In this document: positions 37,560-46,418 of the stretch, one piece after another
How the letters are laid out: every line of letters starts with the position of its first letter
Position numbering within the stretch: position 1 is the first letter of the stretch
Assembly (NCBI GenBank): GCA_945897825.1
Contig: CAMDGX010000003.1
Location: forward strand, 29,162 to 93,161
Source of the DNA: Asaia bogorensis
GTDB taxonomy: Bacteria > Pseudomonadota > Alphaproteobacteria > Acetobacterales > Acetobacteraceae
Length of the DNA stretch: 64,000 nt
Direction: 5' to 3'
Translations under genes and position numbers: made by a program
Notes under the pieces: model-generated
The model's database searches: none
Seen by the model: only the letters and a program-made list of their open reading frames with translations
Told to the model about the DNA's origin: nothing

Positions 37560-38467
37560 GTGCCGAATCCCCGTGCAATCGTCTCCACCGTCACCTCCAG
37601 CAGCTTGAGGTAGGTCGGCACCGGGCCGCCCGCCTCGCTGAGCGAATCGACATAGAGCACCCCGCCGTAGCGCGCGCCGGTCTCCCGCGCCACCTGCCGC
37701 GCGGGGCGGTCGCTGACAGTGCTTTCGCTGAACACCACCGGCACCTTGTTCCGCCGCACGGTGTCGATCAGCCGGCGGATCTGCTGCGGCGTGCCCTGCT
37801 GGTCGGCGTTGATCGGCCACAGATAGGCCTCGCGCAGCCCGAAGTCCCGCGCCAGGTAGCTGAACGCGCCCTCGGACGTCACCAGCCAGCGCTGTGCCTC
37901 CGGAATCCGCGACAGCCGCGCGCGCAACGGCGCCTCGATCGCCCGCACCCGGTCGGAATAGGCCTGCGCATTGGCCGCATAAACCGGCGCATTCGCCGGA
38001 TCGAGGGCCGCCAGCGCCTTCCTGATGTTCTCGATGTAGATCACCGCCGAACTGGGGGACATCCAGGCATGCGGGTTCGGCTTGTCCTGGTACGGCCCCT
38101 CGCGGATCGGCATCGGCACCACGCCGTCGGACACCACCGCGCTGGGCACCCCGCGAGCCGTATCGACGAACCGCTCGAACCAGCGCTCGAGGTTCATCCC
38201 GTTCCACAGCAGCAGGTCCGCCCCCTGACCACGCACCACATCCTGCGGCGTGGGCTGGTAGTCGTGGATCTCCGCCCCCGGCCGGGTGATCGATTCGACC
38301 GTCGCGGCCTCGCCGGCCACATTGGCGGCGATGTCCTGGATGATGGTGAAGGTGGTCGCCACCTTCGGCTTCCAACCTGGCGCCCGGCCACCCTGCGCCA
38401 TCGCCTGTCCACCAAGCCCGGCGCCCGCCATCGCCAGCAGGAGCCGGCGCGATACTCTCATCCGCAT
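37556..38467 (-). CDS. Metal ABC transporter substrate-binding protein, Mn/Fe class
   Basis: 303-residue periplasmic protein of the cluster A-I family. Signal peptide with [20 protein letters not shown] to about residue 25. Metal ligands can be placed: H68 (AEIHDYQP), H133 (NPHAWMS), E199 (TSEGAFSYL) and D274 (YVDSL). A Glu at the third position, not His, is the pattern of manganese/iron binders such as PsaA and SitA rather than zinc binders. First gene of the operon; ATG 38467, with ATG 38461 two codons on. Confidence 0.92.
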   Translation of the reverse strand: MRMRVSRRLLLAMAGAGLGGQAMAQGGRAPGWKPKVATTFTIIQDIAANVAGEAATVESITRPGAEIHDYQPTPQDVVRGQGADLLLWNGMNLERWFERFVDTARGVPSAVVSDGVVPMPIREGPYQDKPNPHAWMSPSSAVIYIENIRKALAALDPANAPVYAANAQAYSDRVRAIEAPLRARLSRIPEAQRWLVTSEGAFSYLARDFGLREAYLWPINADQQGTPQQIRRLIDTVRRNKVPVVFSESTVSDRPARQVARETGARYGGVLYVDSLSEAGGPVPTYLKLLEVTVETIARGFGT

Positions 38468-38543
38468 GCATTCCCCCGTGAACCGTGAGCAGTAGCTGGG
38501 GCATTTATTCGCAGCCGCCACCCCATCATGTCTCCTGAACACC

Positions 38544-38573
38544 AATATGATGCCTAGGCTACACTTTTTTCAA
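38544..38573 (-). promoter_or_regulatory. Candidate promoter and operator of the metal importer operon
   Basis: On the minus strand TTGAAA (38568-38573) and CATATT (38544-38549) are 18 bases apart. The spacer holds a 16-base dyad, TGTAGCCTAGGCATCA (38548-38563), symmetric at 12 of 16 positions. A dyad between -35 and -10 is the expected place for a repressor such as the divergently coded MntR. Confidence 0.55.
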
Positions 38574-38650
38574 GCCCACGTGCCCGGTCGCACATCCGGT
38601 TGATCCGCCACGGCCGTTTCGCCATGGTGCGCCAAGCCCAGGAGAGCCGA

Positions 38651-39142
38651 GTGCCGTCCCGCCCCCCCCCTGCACCCAAGCCAGCCGCGCCCAAGCGCGC
38701 CCCCCAGCCCGACATGCCCGCCGAGCCAACCCAGGCCGGCCGCTTCGAACAGGCGCGCCGCGTCCAGTCCATGGCGCTGCTGGAGGACTACGCCGAGCTG
38801 ATCGCCGACCTGCACGCCACCGGCGGCGAGGCCCGCGCCACGGACATCGCGCGCCGCCTCGGCGTCACCCACGCTACCGCCATCAAGGCCATCACCCGCC
38901 TCAAGCGCGAAGGGCTGGCCACCGCCCGCCCCTATCGCGGCGTATTCCTCACCGAGGAAGGCGAGCAACTCGCAGCCCGCGTGAAAACTCGCCACCGCCT
39001 CGTCGTGGATTTGCTGCGCGCCATCGGCGTCCCCGCCGACGCCGCCGAGCAGGACGCCGAGGGGATCGAACACCACGTCAGCGACATCACGCTGGCAGCG
39101 TTCGCCCGTTTCCTCGCCAGCGCCACGAAGACCGAGACATAG
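38651..39142 (+). CDS. mntR: Manganese-dependent regulator, DtxR/MntR family
   Basis: 163 residues. Winged helix: YAELIADLHATGGEARATDIARRLGVTHATAIKAITRLKREGL, here residues about 45-87, followed by YRGVFLTEEGEQLA and a dimerisation domain (VVDLLRAIGVPADAAEQDAEGIEHHVSD) with the metal-ligand EGIEHHVS motif. Represses Mn uptake when Mn is ample. GTG 38651 has AGGAG at good spacing; ATG 38624 is also in frame. A Pro/Ala-rich N-terminal extension of about 30 residues is unusual. Divergent from the importer. Confidence 0.9.
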   Translation: MPSRPPPAPKPAAPKRAPQPDMPAEPTQAGRFEQARRVQSMALLEDYAELIADLHATGGEARATDIARRLGVTHATAIKAITRLKREGLATARPYRGVFLTEEGEQLAARVKTRHRLVVDLLRAIGVPADAAEQDAEGIEHHVSDITLAAFARFLASATKTET

Positions 39143-39145
39143 AAA

Positions 39146-39175
39146 GGCCGACCGGATGCGCCCATCCGGTCGGCC
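39146..39175. terminator. Bidirectional terminator between mntR and the TerC gene
   Basis: GGCCGACCGGATG (39146-39158) and CATCCGGTCGGCC (39163-39175) make a perfect 13-bp stem with a 4-nt loop. On the minus strand it is followed by TTT, on the plus strand by CTT. It separates convergent genes. Confidence 0.85.
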
Positions 39176-39202
39176 CTTGCGGCCCGCAGCTCCGCCCGAC
39201 GC

Positions 39203-40207
39203 CTACACCGCCGGCTTGTCCGCCTGGCGGGTCTTGGCGAGCGAGTAGAGGATGCCGCCGAGGATCATCGCCAGCGTCACCCCCAGCGAGATCGCCGGGT
39301 CCACCTTTCCGACTATCTGGTTCCAGAAGATCTTGCCGCCGATGAACACCAATACCAGGGCCAGCGCATACTTCAGGTAGTGGAAGCGGTGCACCATCGC
39401 CGCGAGCGCGAAATAGAGCGCGCGAAGTCCCAGGATGGCCATGATGTTGGCGGTATAGACGATGAAGGTGTCGGTCGTGATCGCGAAGATCGCCGGCACG
39501 CTGTCCACGGCGAAGATGAGGTCGGCGATGTTGATGACGACCAGCGCCAGCATCAGCGGCGTCGCCCATACCACCGTCTTGCCCGAAATCGGATGCGGCT
39601 GCCGGACGAAGAACCGCTCCCCGTGCAGCTCGTTCGTGACGCGCATGTGCTTGCGCATGAACAGCACCACCGGATTCCTAGACACGTCGGGGTCGCTCTC
39701 CGGTACAACCAGCATCTTGATGCCGGTGGCGATCAGGAACGCGCCGAACAGGTAGAGCAACCAACTGTATTCCTGCACCAGCGCCGCACCGATGCCGATC
39801 ATCAGCCCGCGCAGCACGATCACGCCCACGATGCCCCACACCAGCGCGCGGTACTGATACTTCCGCGGGATGGCGAAGAAGGTGAAGATCAGGCTGATGA
39901 CGAAGACGTTGTCGATCGACAGCGCCTTCTCGATGAAGAAGCCGGTGAAATACGTGATCCCGGCATGGGTATTGTCCGATGTGACGATGTGCCCCGCCTC
40001 GTAGGCCCACCAGATCGCGCCGCCGTAGAGCACCGCGAACCCGATGTAGAACAGGGACAGCCGCAGGCTCTCGGCAATGCCCAGCTCCTTGTCCTGCTTG
40101 TTCAGGACGCCGAGGTCGAACGTCAGGAGAAGCACCACCACCGTGAGGAAGGCAGTCCACATCCAGATCGGCTTGCCGATCCACTCCAGGAACAGCCACT
40201 CCATCAA
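39203..40207 (-). CDS. TerC/Alx-family integral membrane protein
   Basis: 334 residues with about nine membrane helices. WTAFLTVVVLLLTFDLGVLNK, FFIEKALSIDNVFVISLIF and DLIFAVDSVPAIFAI carry the conserved acidic residues of TerC proteins (tellurite resistance C, Alx). Several family members export manganese or load it on exported proteins, which fits the Mn importer and regulator next door; the role here is inferred. I do not see a yybP-ykoY element upstream. Confidence 0.92.
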   Translation of the reverse strand: MMEWLFLEWIGKPIWMWTAFLTVVVLLLTFDLGVLNKQDKELGIAESLRLSLFYIGFAVLYGGAIWWAYEAGHIVTSDNTHAGITYFTGFFIEKALSIDNVFVISLIFTFFAIPRKYQYRALVWGIVGVIVLRGLMIGIGAALVQEYSWLLYLFGAFLIATGIKMLVVPESDPDVSRNPVVLFMRKHMRVTNELHGERFFVRQPHPISGKTVVWATPLMLALVVINIADLIFAVDSVPAIFAITTDTFIVYTANIMAILGLRALYFALAAMVHRFHYLKYALALVLVFIGGKIFWNQIVGKVDPAISLGVTLAMILGGILYSLAKTRQADKPAV

Positions 40208-40445
40208 CGATCTCCGGGCAAAAATACTTGCAGCTCAAGCCGAGGCCAGATGGCGCCCCGGACCACTCTCGTCAAGCTGTCACCAAACGCAGATTGTGTT
40301 CCATTACAAATGTTTCAGAAAAGATTTCGCCCTATACGCAAGAATGGTGACCCCAGCGCGAGAAAAGAGTGATAACCCGGCGCGCCCGTGCGGAAGGACC
40401 AGCTCCGCCGCGCGCCGTCGTCAGTCATTCGCCAGGAGGCCGCAC
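40208..40445. promoter_or_regulatory. Divergent intergenic region between TerC and Usp genes
   Basis: 238 bases. The stretch 40290-40360 is A/T-rich for this genome (TTCCATTACAAATGTTTCAG) and probably holds promoters for one or both genes. No riboswitch or clear operator seen. Confidence 0.35.
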
Positions 40446-41222
40446 ATGTCGATCACCACCATCGCCACGCATGTCCAGCCAGGCTCGCCGACGGATGTCG
40501 AGAAGCGCCTGGCGCCGGCGCTGACCGTGGCCGAAGCCTTCGGTGCCTACCTGGCCACGCTCGTCTTCGCCATCGACGGCAGCGACGCCCCGGAGGCAGC
40601 CACGGCGGCACAGGTGGGCGAACTCGCAGCGCGGCGCGGCGTACGCGGCGAGGTGCGGCCGCGCACGTCCTTTGCCTACGGCGCCGGCGAGGTCTTCGCG
40701 GACCAGGCACGCGTCAGCGACCTCGCGGTGGTCTCGCTCGATCTGGCCCTCGGCATGCCTGGCCGCCTGCTGCTGTCCACCGTCGCCTTCTCCAGCGGCC
40801 GGCCCGTGCTGATGGTGCCTGAGGCGTCGGGCATGCCCCGCATGCCAAAGCGCGTGCTGGTGGCGTGGGACGCCTCTCCCGCCGCCGCCCGGGCCGTGGC
40901 CGGGGCCCTGCCCTTCATCCGCCAGGCGGACGAGACGATCGTTGCCACCGTCACCGAGGACACCGCCCTGCGCGCCGGCCAGTCCGGCATCGAGCTGACG
41001 CACCTCCTGGCCCGGCACGGTGTGAGCGCCTCCTTCGCCGCCGTCCGCGGAGACGGCCGCGGCGCCCTGGCGTCGCTCACCGAATGTGCGCGCGAGCGCT
41101 CGGCCGACCTGCTGGTGCTCGGCATCGTGCGCCACTCACCGGTGCACGACCTGGTCTTCGGCAGCGCCACCGCTGCCCTGTTCCAGGGTGCGGCCGGCCT
41201 GCCCTGCCTCATCGCGGCATAG
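40446..41222 (+). CDS. Universal stress protein (UspA family)
   Basis: 258 residues. The C-terminal half is a typical Usp domain: KRVLVAWDASPAAARAVAGALPFI at its start and ADLLVLGIVRHSPVHDLVFGSATAALF at its end; the N-terminal half is a degenerate second copy. Cytoplasmic stress-induced protein; the G-2xG-9xG(S/T) ATP motif is only partly kept. Good Shine-Dalgarno AGGAGG before ATG 40446. Confidence 0.87.
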   Translation: MSITTIATHVQPGSPTDVEKRLAPALTVAEAFGAYLATLVFAIDGSDAPEAATAAQVGELAARRGVRGEVRPRTSFAYGAGEVFADQARVSDLAVVSLDLALGMPGRLLLSTVAFSSGRPVLMVPEASGMPRMPKRVLVAWDASPAAARAVAGALPFIRQADETIVATVTEDTALRAGQSGIELTHLLARHGVSASFAAVRGDGRGALASLTECARERSADLLVLGIVRHSPVHDLVFGSATAALFQGAAGLPCLIAA

Positions 41223-41260
41223 ACGCACCCGCCCGCCCCCACCGAACGCGGCGGCCCAAG

Positions 41261-41300
41261 CACCGTCCGATCCGACGGATTCGTCTGGTCAGACGGTGCC
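41261..41300. terminator. Inverted repeat between convergent genes
   Basis: GCACCGTCCGA (41261-41271) pairs with TCAGACGGTGC (41290-41300), with one G-T pair, and the loop holds a second small hairpin GACGGATTCGTC. It abuts the end of the GFA gene; likely a shared 3' end. Confidence 0.5.
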
Positions 41301-41717
41301 TCAGTCGCCCATCGGCGGCATCGCCGGAAAGGTCGCCGCACCATCGGGGAACACCACCCAGGGCTGCGCGCTGGCGCAGAAGATATGCGTCATCCCGTCA
41401 AAGACGCCGCGATCATCCAGCGTACCCGCCGCAATCATCGCCACCTCCGGCATGACCTCGATCTCCGCGGTCAGCCGGGTGGCACAGACCGGACAGAAGG
41501 TGGTGATCACATCCTTCCCGCTGCCGCCCTTGTGCCGGAACTCCCTGGTTGCGCCACTGATCGATAGCGCCGGCTTCGGCACCGCCACCTCGCAGGAAAA
41601 GGCGCTACCGGTCTGCTTCTGGCAGTTCGTGCAGTGGCAGACGCCCATGAAGATCGGCTCCGCCTCCGCCGCATACCGCACCGCGCCGCACAGGCAGCTG
41701 CCTCGGAACATCACCAT
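41301..41717 (-). CDS. GFA-family protein (glutathione-dependent formaldehyde-activating fold)
   Basis: 138 residues. Zinc cysteines in the GFA pattern: GSCLCGAVRY, CHCTNCQKQTG, and CPVCATRL. Binds zinc and often glutathione; few members are true formaldehyde-activating enzymes, so the reaction is left open. Cytoplasmic. Precedes nothing else in its direction but follows the CoA-transferase gene by 18 bases, so it may be co-transcribed with it. Confidence 0.88.
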   Translation of the reverse strand: MVMFRGSCLCGAVRYAAEAEPIFMGVCHCTNCQKQTGSAFSCEVAVPKPALSISGATREFRHKGGSGKDVITTFCPVCATRLTAEIEVMPEVAMIAAGTLDDRGVFDGMTHIFCASAQPWVVFPDGAATFPAMPPMGD

Positions 41718-41735
41718 CTTGCCTCCTGTCAGGGC

Positions 41736-42947
41736 TCAGATAACGCCCTTCTTCTTCAGCTCCGCGAAGGTTGCCTCGTCGATCCCCAGCAGATCCTGCA
41801 GCACCTCGCTGGTGTGCTCGCCCAGCAGCGGCGGCGCGATCCGGTAGTCCGGCGGCGTCTCCGACAGCCGCACCGGATTGGCGATCACCGTCACCGCCTC
41901 CCCGCTGGAGTGCTTCATCTGCACCTCCATGCCGCGCGCCTTCACATGCGGGTCGTCGAACACCTGCTTCAGCGTGTTGATCGGCCCGCAGCCGATCTTC
42001 AGCGCCTCTAGCTTCTCCACCCACCAATCCGTCGTCTGCGTCTGCATCACCGGCGTCAGCGTGTCGGTCACCAGCTGCCGGTTGGCCACGCGCGCCGGGT
42101 TCGTCGCGAACCGCTCGTCGGCCAGCAGCTTCTCCAGCCCGAACGCATCGCAGAACCGCTTGAACGTCGCGTCGTTGCCGACCGACAGCACCATGTAGCC
42201 GTCCTTCGTCGGGAACACCTGGTACGGCACGATGTTCGGATGCTGGTTGCCCAGCCGCGCCGGGTTCTCCCGCGTTGCCAGGAAGTTCATCCCCTGGTTC
42301 GCCAGCCACGCCACGTGCGTGTCCAGCATCCCGATATCCACCTGCTGCCCCTGCCCCGTCCGCTCGCGATGGCGCAGCGCGGCCAGGATGCCGATGCAGC
42401 CGTACAGCCCGGCGAACAGGTCCGCCACCGGCACGCCGACCTTCTGCGGCAGCCCGTCCGGCTCCCCGGTCAGGCTCATCACCCCGCCCATCCCCTGGAT
42501 CAGGCTGTCGTAGCCCGGCCGCGGCGCATATGGCCCCGTCTGCCCGAACCCGGTGATCGAGCAGTAGATCAGCCCGGGAAACTCCTCGTGCAGCTGCTCA
42601 TAGCCGAGGCCGTACTTGGCCAGCGCGCCGACCTTGAAGTTCTCCACCAGGATGTCGGTGTCGGCCAGCAACTGCTTGGCGATCGCCTGCCCCTCGGGCG
42701 TCGCGATATCCAGCGTCACCGAGCGCTTGTTGCGGTTCACGCCGATGAAGTAGGCGCTCTCCCCGGTCCCCGGCATCACCGGCGGGGCGAAGCCGCGCGT
42801 ATCGTCGCCGCTGCCCGGCCGCTCGATCTTGATCACCTCCGCCCCCAGGTCGCCCAGCATCTGGGTGCAGGTGGGCCCGGCCAGCACGCGGGTCAGGTCG
42901 AGAACCCGCAAGCCCTTCAGCGGGCCAAGGGCGTCCTTGATGTTCAT
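41736..42947 (-). CDS. CaiB/BaiF family CoA-transferase (class III)
   Basis: 403 residues. LRVLDLTRVLAGPTCTQMLGDLGAEVIKIERP opens the family fold, and the catalytic Asp lies in the HRERTGQGQQVDIGMLDTHVA region. Moves CoA between carboxylic acids, such as succinate or formate and a hydroxy or carnitine-like acid; substrate not readable. Full length. Confidence 0.92.
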   Translation of the reverse strand: MNIKDALGPLKGLRVLDLTRVLAGPTCTQMLGDLGAEVIKIERPGSGDDTRGFAPPVMPGTGESAYFIGVNRNKRSVTLDIATPEGQAIAKQLLADTDILVENFKVGALAKYGLGYEQLHEEFPGLIYCSITGFGQTGPYAPRPGYDSLIQGMGGVMSLTGEPDGLPQKVGVPVADLFAGLYGCIGILAALRHRERTGQGQQVDIGMLDTHVAWLANQGMNFLATRENPARLGNQHPNIVPYQVFPTKDGYMVLSVGNDATFKRFCDAFGLEKLLADERFATNPARVANRQLVTDTLTPVMQTQTTDWWVEKLEALKIGCGPINTLKQVFDDPHVKARGMEVQMKHSSGEAVTVIANPVRLSETPPDYRIAPPLLGEHTSEVLQDLLGIDEATFAELKKKGVI

Positions 42948-43107
42948 GAGCGGTCCATTTCCTCGTGCCCGGGCGGGTCGCGGGAGTCCCGTTGCACTTC
43001 TGTTTTAAAGGATTGCCAGCGTACAGCCACCCCTACCCCGAAGGCAACGACACTTGCGCGCCCCCCCGCACCCGGCGCCACAATAGCCCGATTCGAGGAG
43101 GCTCCGC
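42948..43107. promoter_or_regulatory. Divergent intergenic region between CoA-transferase and BAAT-type genes
   Basis: 160 bases with a small A/T-rich patch (CTGTTTTAAAGGATTG near 43000). Probably carries both promoters; no clear boxes or repeats. Confidence 0.3.
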
Positions 43108-44394
43108 ATGTCCCCCACGCTCCACGTCGATCCGCCGCACGCCATGGTCGACGTTCCGCGCCGCATCACCGCCACCGGCTTCGCCCCCGGCCAGCCGGTC
43201 GAGCTCACCGCCGACCTGACCCAGAACGACGGCACGCGCTGGCGCAGCCACGCCACCTTCATCGCCGACGCCAATGGCAGCCTCGACCTCGCCCAGGATG
43301 CCCCCATCGCCGGCGACTGGAAGGGCGTGGAGCCGATGGCCCTGGTCTGGGCGATGCGCGGCATCGGCGCCGGCGGCCCGGTCCGCGGCCAAACCGAGCC
43401 GCTCCAGGTAACCATCTCTGCCCGCGGCGCCGACAACCGCCGGGCCGCCATCGCCTTCACCCAAACCTTCCTCGCCCCCGGCGTCACCCGCCGCGAGATC
43501 CGCGAGCGCGGCCTGGTCGGCGCCCTGTTCACCCCGCCCGGCCCCGGCCCGCACCCGGCCGTCGTCATGCTCGCCGGCTCCGGCGGCGGCATCTTCGAAA
43601 CCCGCGCCGCCCTGTTCGCCGCCCACGGCTACCAGGCGCTCGCACTCGGCTACTTCAACGCCCCCGGCCTGCCGCCGCGCATCTCCGGCACCAAGCTGGA
43701 ATACTTCGCGACCGCGCTGGACTGGATGCGCGAAACCCTCGCCCCGAAGGACGGCTTCGTCGCCGTCGCCGGCGTCTCCCGGGGCGGCGAGCTCTCCCTC
43801 CTGCTCGGCGCCACCTTCCCCGACAAGGTCAGCGCCGTCATCGCCTATGTCCCCTGCCACTTCACCAACGGCGTGCTGAACGCCGGCCATCCCGGCCAGG
43901 ACCGCCACGATCCCACCTGGACCCTGAACGGCGAATACCTCCCCGCCCTGGCCGCCGGCAACCGCACCGCCGACTGGTCCAGCTTCGACAACGACCGCAC
44001 CGCCAAGCGCCAGACCCCCGCCTTCCTCTCCTGCCTCGGCGACCCCGAGGCCATGGCCCGCGCCCGCATCGCCATCGAGCGCATCCAAGGCCCGGTGATG
44101 TTCGTCAGCGGCAGCGACGACCAGCTCTGGCCCTCCGAACTGTTCAGCGACATGGCCGAGAAGGAGCTCGCCGACCGCCAGTTCCGCCACCCGGTCCGCC
44201 ACGCCCGCAACCAAGATGCCGGGCACACGATCGGCTTCCCCTACCAGCCAACCACCGTGATCCGCCGCCCGCACGCCGTCAGCGGCCTGTTCATGGTCTA
44301 TGGCGGCACACCCCCCGGCAACGCCCGCGCCTGCGAGAACTCCTGGCGCGAGGTGCTGGCCTTCCTCGCCGAAGCCACGGGAGGCGCGGCATAG
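43108..44394 (+). CDS. Acyl-CoA thioester hydrolase/BAAT-type hydrolase
   Basis: 428 residues. N-terminal Ig-like domain of the acyl-CoA thioesterase/bile acid-CoA:amino acid N-acyltransferase family (ITATGFAPGQPVELTADLTQNDGTRW), then an alpha/beta-hydrolase with nucleophile Ser in VAGVSRGGELSLLLGA, Asp in SGSDDQLW and His in NQDAGHTIGFPY. Likely splits acyl-CoA or a related ester; may work with the CoA-transferase across the divergent promoter region. Its TAG stop is part of repeat C. Confidence 0.87.
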   Translation: MSPTLHVDPPHAMVDVPRRITATGFAPGQPVELTADLTQNDGTRWRSHATFIADANGSLDLAQDAPIAGDWKGVEPMALVWAMRGIGAGGPVRGQTEPLQVTISARGADNRRAAIAFTQTFLAPGVTRREIRERGLVGALFTPPGPGPHPAVVMLAGSGGGIFETRAALFAAHGYQALALGYFNAPGLPPRISGTKLEYFATALDWMRETLAPKDGFVAVAGVSRGGELSLLLGATFPDKVSAVIAYVPCHFTNGVLNAGHPGQDRHDPTWTLNGEYLPALAAGNRTADWSSFDNDRTAKRQTPAFLSCLGDPEAMARARIAIERIQGPVMFVSGSDDQLWPSELFSDMAEKELADRQFRHPVRHARNQDAGHTIGFPYQPTTVIRRPHAVSGLFMVYGGTPPGNARACENSWREVLAFLAEATGGAA

Positions 44395-44515
44395 CAAGCA
44401 AGGACTTCTTTTTCTGAAGAAAAAGAAGCAAAAAGACTTCCTCCATTTTTGCCTCGACTCCAATGGTTAAAAGTTTTTTGGTTCTTTTTTCCAAAAAAGA
44501 ACATCTTGCTTGCTA
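44392..44515 (-). repeat. Palindromic repeat element, copy C
   Basis: Opposite orientation to A, B, D and E. Outer ends TAGCAAGCAAG (44392-44402) and CTTGCTTGCTA (44505-44515) are a perfect 11-base inverted repeat, and each contains the TAG stop of the adjacent convergent gene. Inside are hairpin CTTCTTTTTCT/AGAAAAAGAAG, inner stem CCATT/AATGG and hairpin GTTCTTTTTT/AAAAAAGAAC. Confidence 0.88.
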
Positions 44516-45514
44516 AAACGGCAAGACACTCCGCACCACCCGCTTCACCTTCCCCACCACACGCCGGGCCGTCGCAACCCCGCTGCCCACGACACTGCGC
44601 GCCCGCGCTGTCCAAAGCCCGGACGCATCCAGCGCAGTGTCCCCCGCGCCCACCCGGTTGCCCTCCAGCCGCACCGCCCCGCCCGCCAGGTGCCGCACCA
44701 GCGCGTGCGGCCGCCCCGACGCATTCTCCAGCACCGTGCCCCGCACCTCGACTTCCGCCGTGCCCCACAGGTCGCGCATCTCGATCGCCGCATCCGCCGC
44801 CGCGCGGGGTCCGCGCACGAACACGCTGTCGCGCACCAGCAGGCTGCCGCCCGCCAGCGCCACCATGCGCGCCGCCGCCCCATCCTCGAACCGGCTGTCC
44901 ACGATCTCCGTCCGCGTCGCCCACGCCCGCACCATGTCGCAGGCACGCGCATCGACGAACACACTGCGCTCGATGCGCAGCCGCGCCGCCGCCCCGATCT
45001 GCAGCGTCGCCACGCAGCGCGGGTCCATCATCGCACCATTGCGTTCGAACCGGCTGTCCAGCACCGCGATCTCGTCGTCCGGCTGGTCCGCCGCGACGAT
45101 GCCCGACTGGTTGTTCACGAAGCGGCTATGCGCCACCACCAGGCCGCGTCCCTCGGCGCGAATCCCAGCCCCGTTGCCGTCGCCCACCCGCACCCGCGTG
45201 AAGGTCAGGTGCCGGATCGTCACCGCCTGGCCCATCACCACGAACAGCGCCTTCCCCTGGCAGGCCGCATCGCTCAGCACCGCGGGCGTCGCCGGATCCT
45301 CGGGTCCCGTGATGGTGATGCGGTTTTGCGGCCACACGGCGCAGTCGTAGTATTCGCCCGGCGCAATCAGCACGGTATCCCCGTCCCGCGCCGCCCGCGC
45401 GGCCTGGCTCGGCGCCTCGAACGCCTCCCCCGGTCCCACGCGCAGCACCTCGGCCGCCACCCCCACCGGCATCAGCACGGCCAGCAGGCAGGCAGCGGCC
45501 CAGGGCGGGGTCAC
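44513..45514 (-). CDS. Exported right-handed beta-helix protein
   Basis: 333 residues. Signal peptide to about residue 21 (AACLLAVLMPVGVAA), then ARDGDTVLIAPGEYYDCAVW, the start of a pectate-lyase-like right-handed beta-helix, with repeated strands such as AVTIRHLTFTRVRV and LVVAHSRFVNNQSGIV. Probably periplasmic or surface-bound; no catalytic residues can be assigned. GTG start at 45514, one base after the dehydrogenase stop. Its stop codon lies in repeat C. Confidence 0.75.
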   Translation of the reverse strand: MTPPWAAACLLAVLMPVGVAAEVLRVGPGEAFEAPSQAARAARDGDTVLIAPGEYYDCAVWPQNRITITGPEDPATPAVLSDAACQGKALFVVMGQAVTIRHLTFTRVRVGDGNGAGIRAEGRGLVVAHSRFVNNQSGIVAADQPDDEIAVLDSRFERNGAMMDPRCVATLQIGAAARLRIERSVFVDARACDMVRAWATRTEIVDSRFEDGAAARMVALAGGSLLVRDSVFVRGPRAAADAAIEMRDLWGTAEVEVRGTVLENASGRPHALVRHLAGGAVRLEGNRVGAGDTALDASGLWTARARSVVGSGVATARRVVGKVKRVVRSVLPF

Positions 45515-45515
45515 A

Positions 45516-46418
45516 TCACTTGGCCTTCAGCTCCATGCCGGCCAGCGCCTCCGGCAGCTTCGCCACCGCCGTGTGGTCCTGGCCCGGCCCCAGCAGCGTC
45601 GACGCCGCGGCCCACAGCTCCCGGCACTGCGCCGCGAACGGCGCCGGCACCGTCCCCTCGCGCGCCAGCTCCAGCGCGATCGACAGGTCCTTCACCATCA
45701 GCTCCAGCGAGAACCCGGAATCGAACCCGCGCGACAGCACGAACTGCCTGAACTTCTTCTGCGTCGAGTTGTTCATGCCGGTCGACGCATTGATCACATC
45801 GGTCATCAGCCCGGGATCGAGCCCGAATCGCTGCCCGATCAGCAGCGCCTCGATCCCGATCAGGAACCCGCCGGCGCTCACCAGGTTGTTCAGCGCCTTC
45901 ATCGCCTGCCCGGCGCCGACGTCGCCGCAGCGCGTGATCGTCGTGCCCATCGCCGCCAGCACCGGCCGTGCCCGCTCGATGGCGTCGGCCGGCCCGCCGA
46001 CCATGATCGCCAGCTCCCCGGTCCGCGCCCGCGCAACGCCGCCTGACACCGGCGCATCGATCAGCACGCCGCCCGCCGCCGCCACCTTCGCCGCCAGCGC
46101 CTGCGTCACCGCCGGCTGGCCGGAGGTCATGTCGACCACGATGCTGCCCGGCTTCAACCCGGCCAGCACATGGTCCGCGCCCTCGGCCAGCACGGTGGCG
46201 ACATGCCCGCTCGTCGGCAGCATCGTCACCACCACGTCCGACGCCGCCGCGAGCTGCGCCAGCGTATCCGGCGCCGTGCCGCCGAGCTGCTGCACGAAGT
46301 TGTTCGCCACCTCGCGCCTTGCGTCAGCGACCGAAACGGCGAACCCCCCTTTCAGCAGGTTCGCCGCCATCGGCCAGCCCATGTTGCCGACGCCGACGAA
46401 ACCGACGGATGTGCTCAT
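45516..46418 (-). CDS. NAD(P)-dependent beta-hydroxyacid dehydrogenase (HIBADH/GarR family)
   Basis: 300 residues. Cofactor motif VGFVGVGNMGWPMAANLLKGG at the start, substrate motif DAPVSGGVARARTGELAIMVGG, and catalytic Lys in GAGQAMKALNNLV. Relatives oxidise 3-hydroxyisobutyrate or reduce tartronate semialdehyde. Start overlaps the stop of the decarboxylase-like gene by 4 bases, so these act together or are at least co-translated. Confidence 0.92.
   Translation of the reverse strand: MSTSVGFVGVGNMGWPMAANLLKGGFAVSVADARREVANNFVQQLGGTAPDTLAQLAAASDVVVTMLPTSGHVATVLAEGADHVLAGLKPGSIVVDMTSGQPAVTQALAAKVAAAGGVLIDAPVSGGVARARTGELAIMVGGPADAIERARPVLAAMGTTITRCGDVGAGQAMKALNNLVSAGGFLIGIEALLIGQRFGLDPGLMTDVINASTGMNNSTQKKFRQFVLSRGFDSGFSLELMVKDLSIALELAREGTVPAPFAAQCRELWAAASTLLGPGQDHTAVAKLPEALAGMELKAK

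Noticed and set aside
40208..40445. Manganese riboswitch (yybP-ykoY) upstream of the TerC gene
   Set aside because: The conserved GGGGAGUA and matching loop sequences are not present on the minus strand of this gap.
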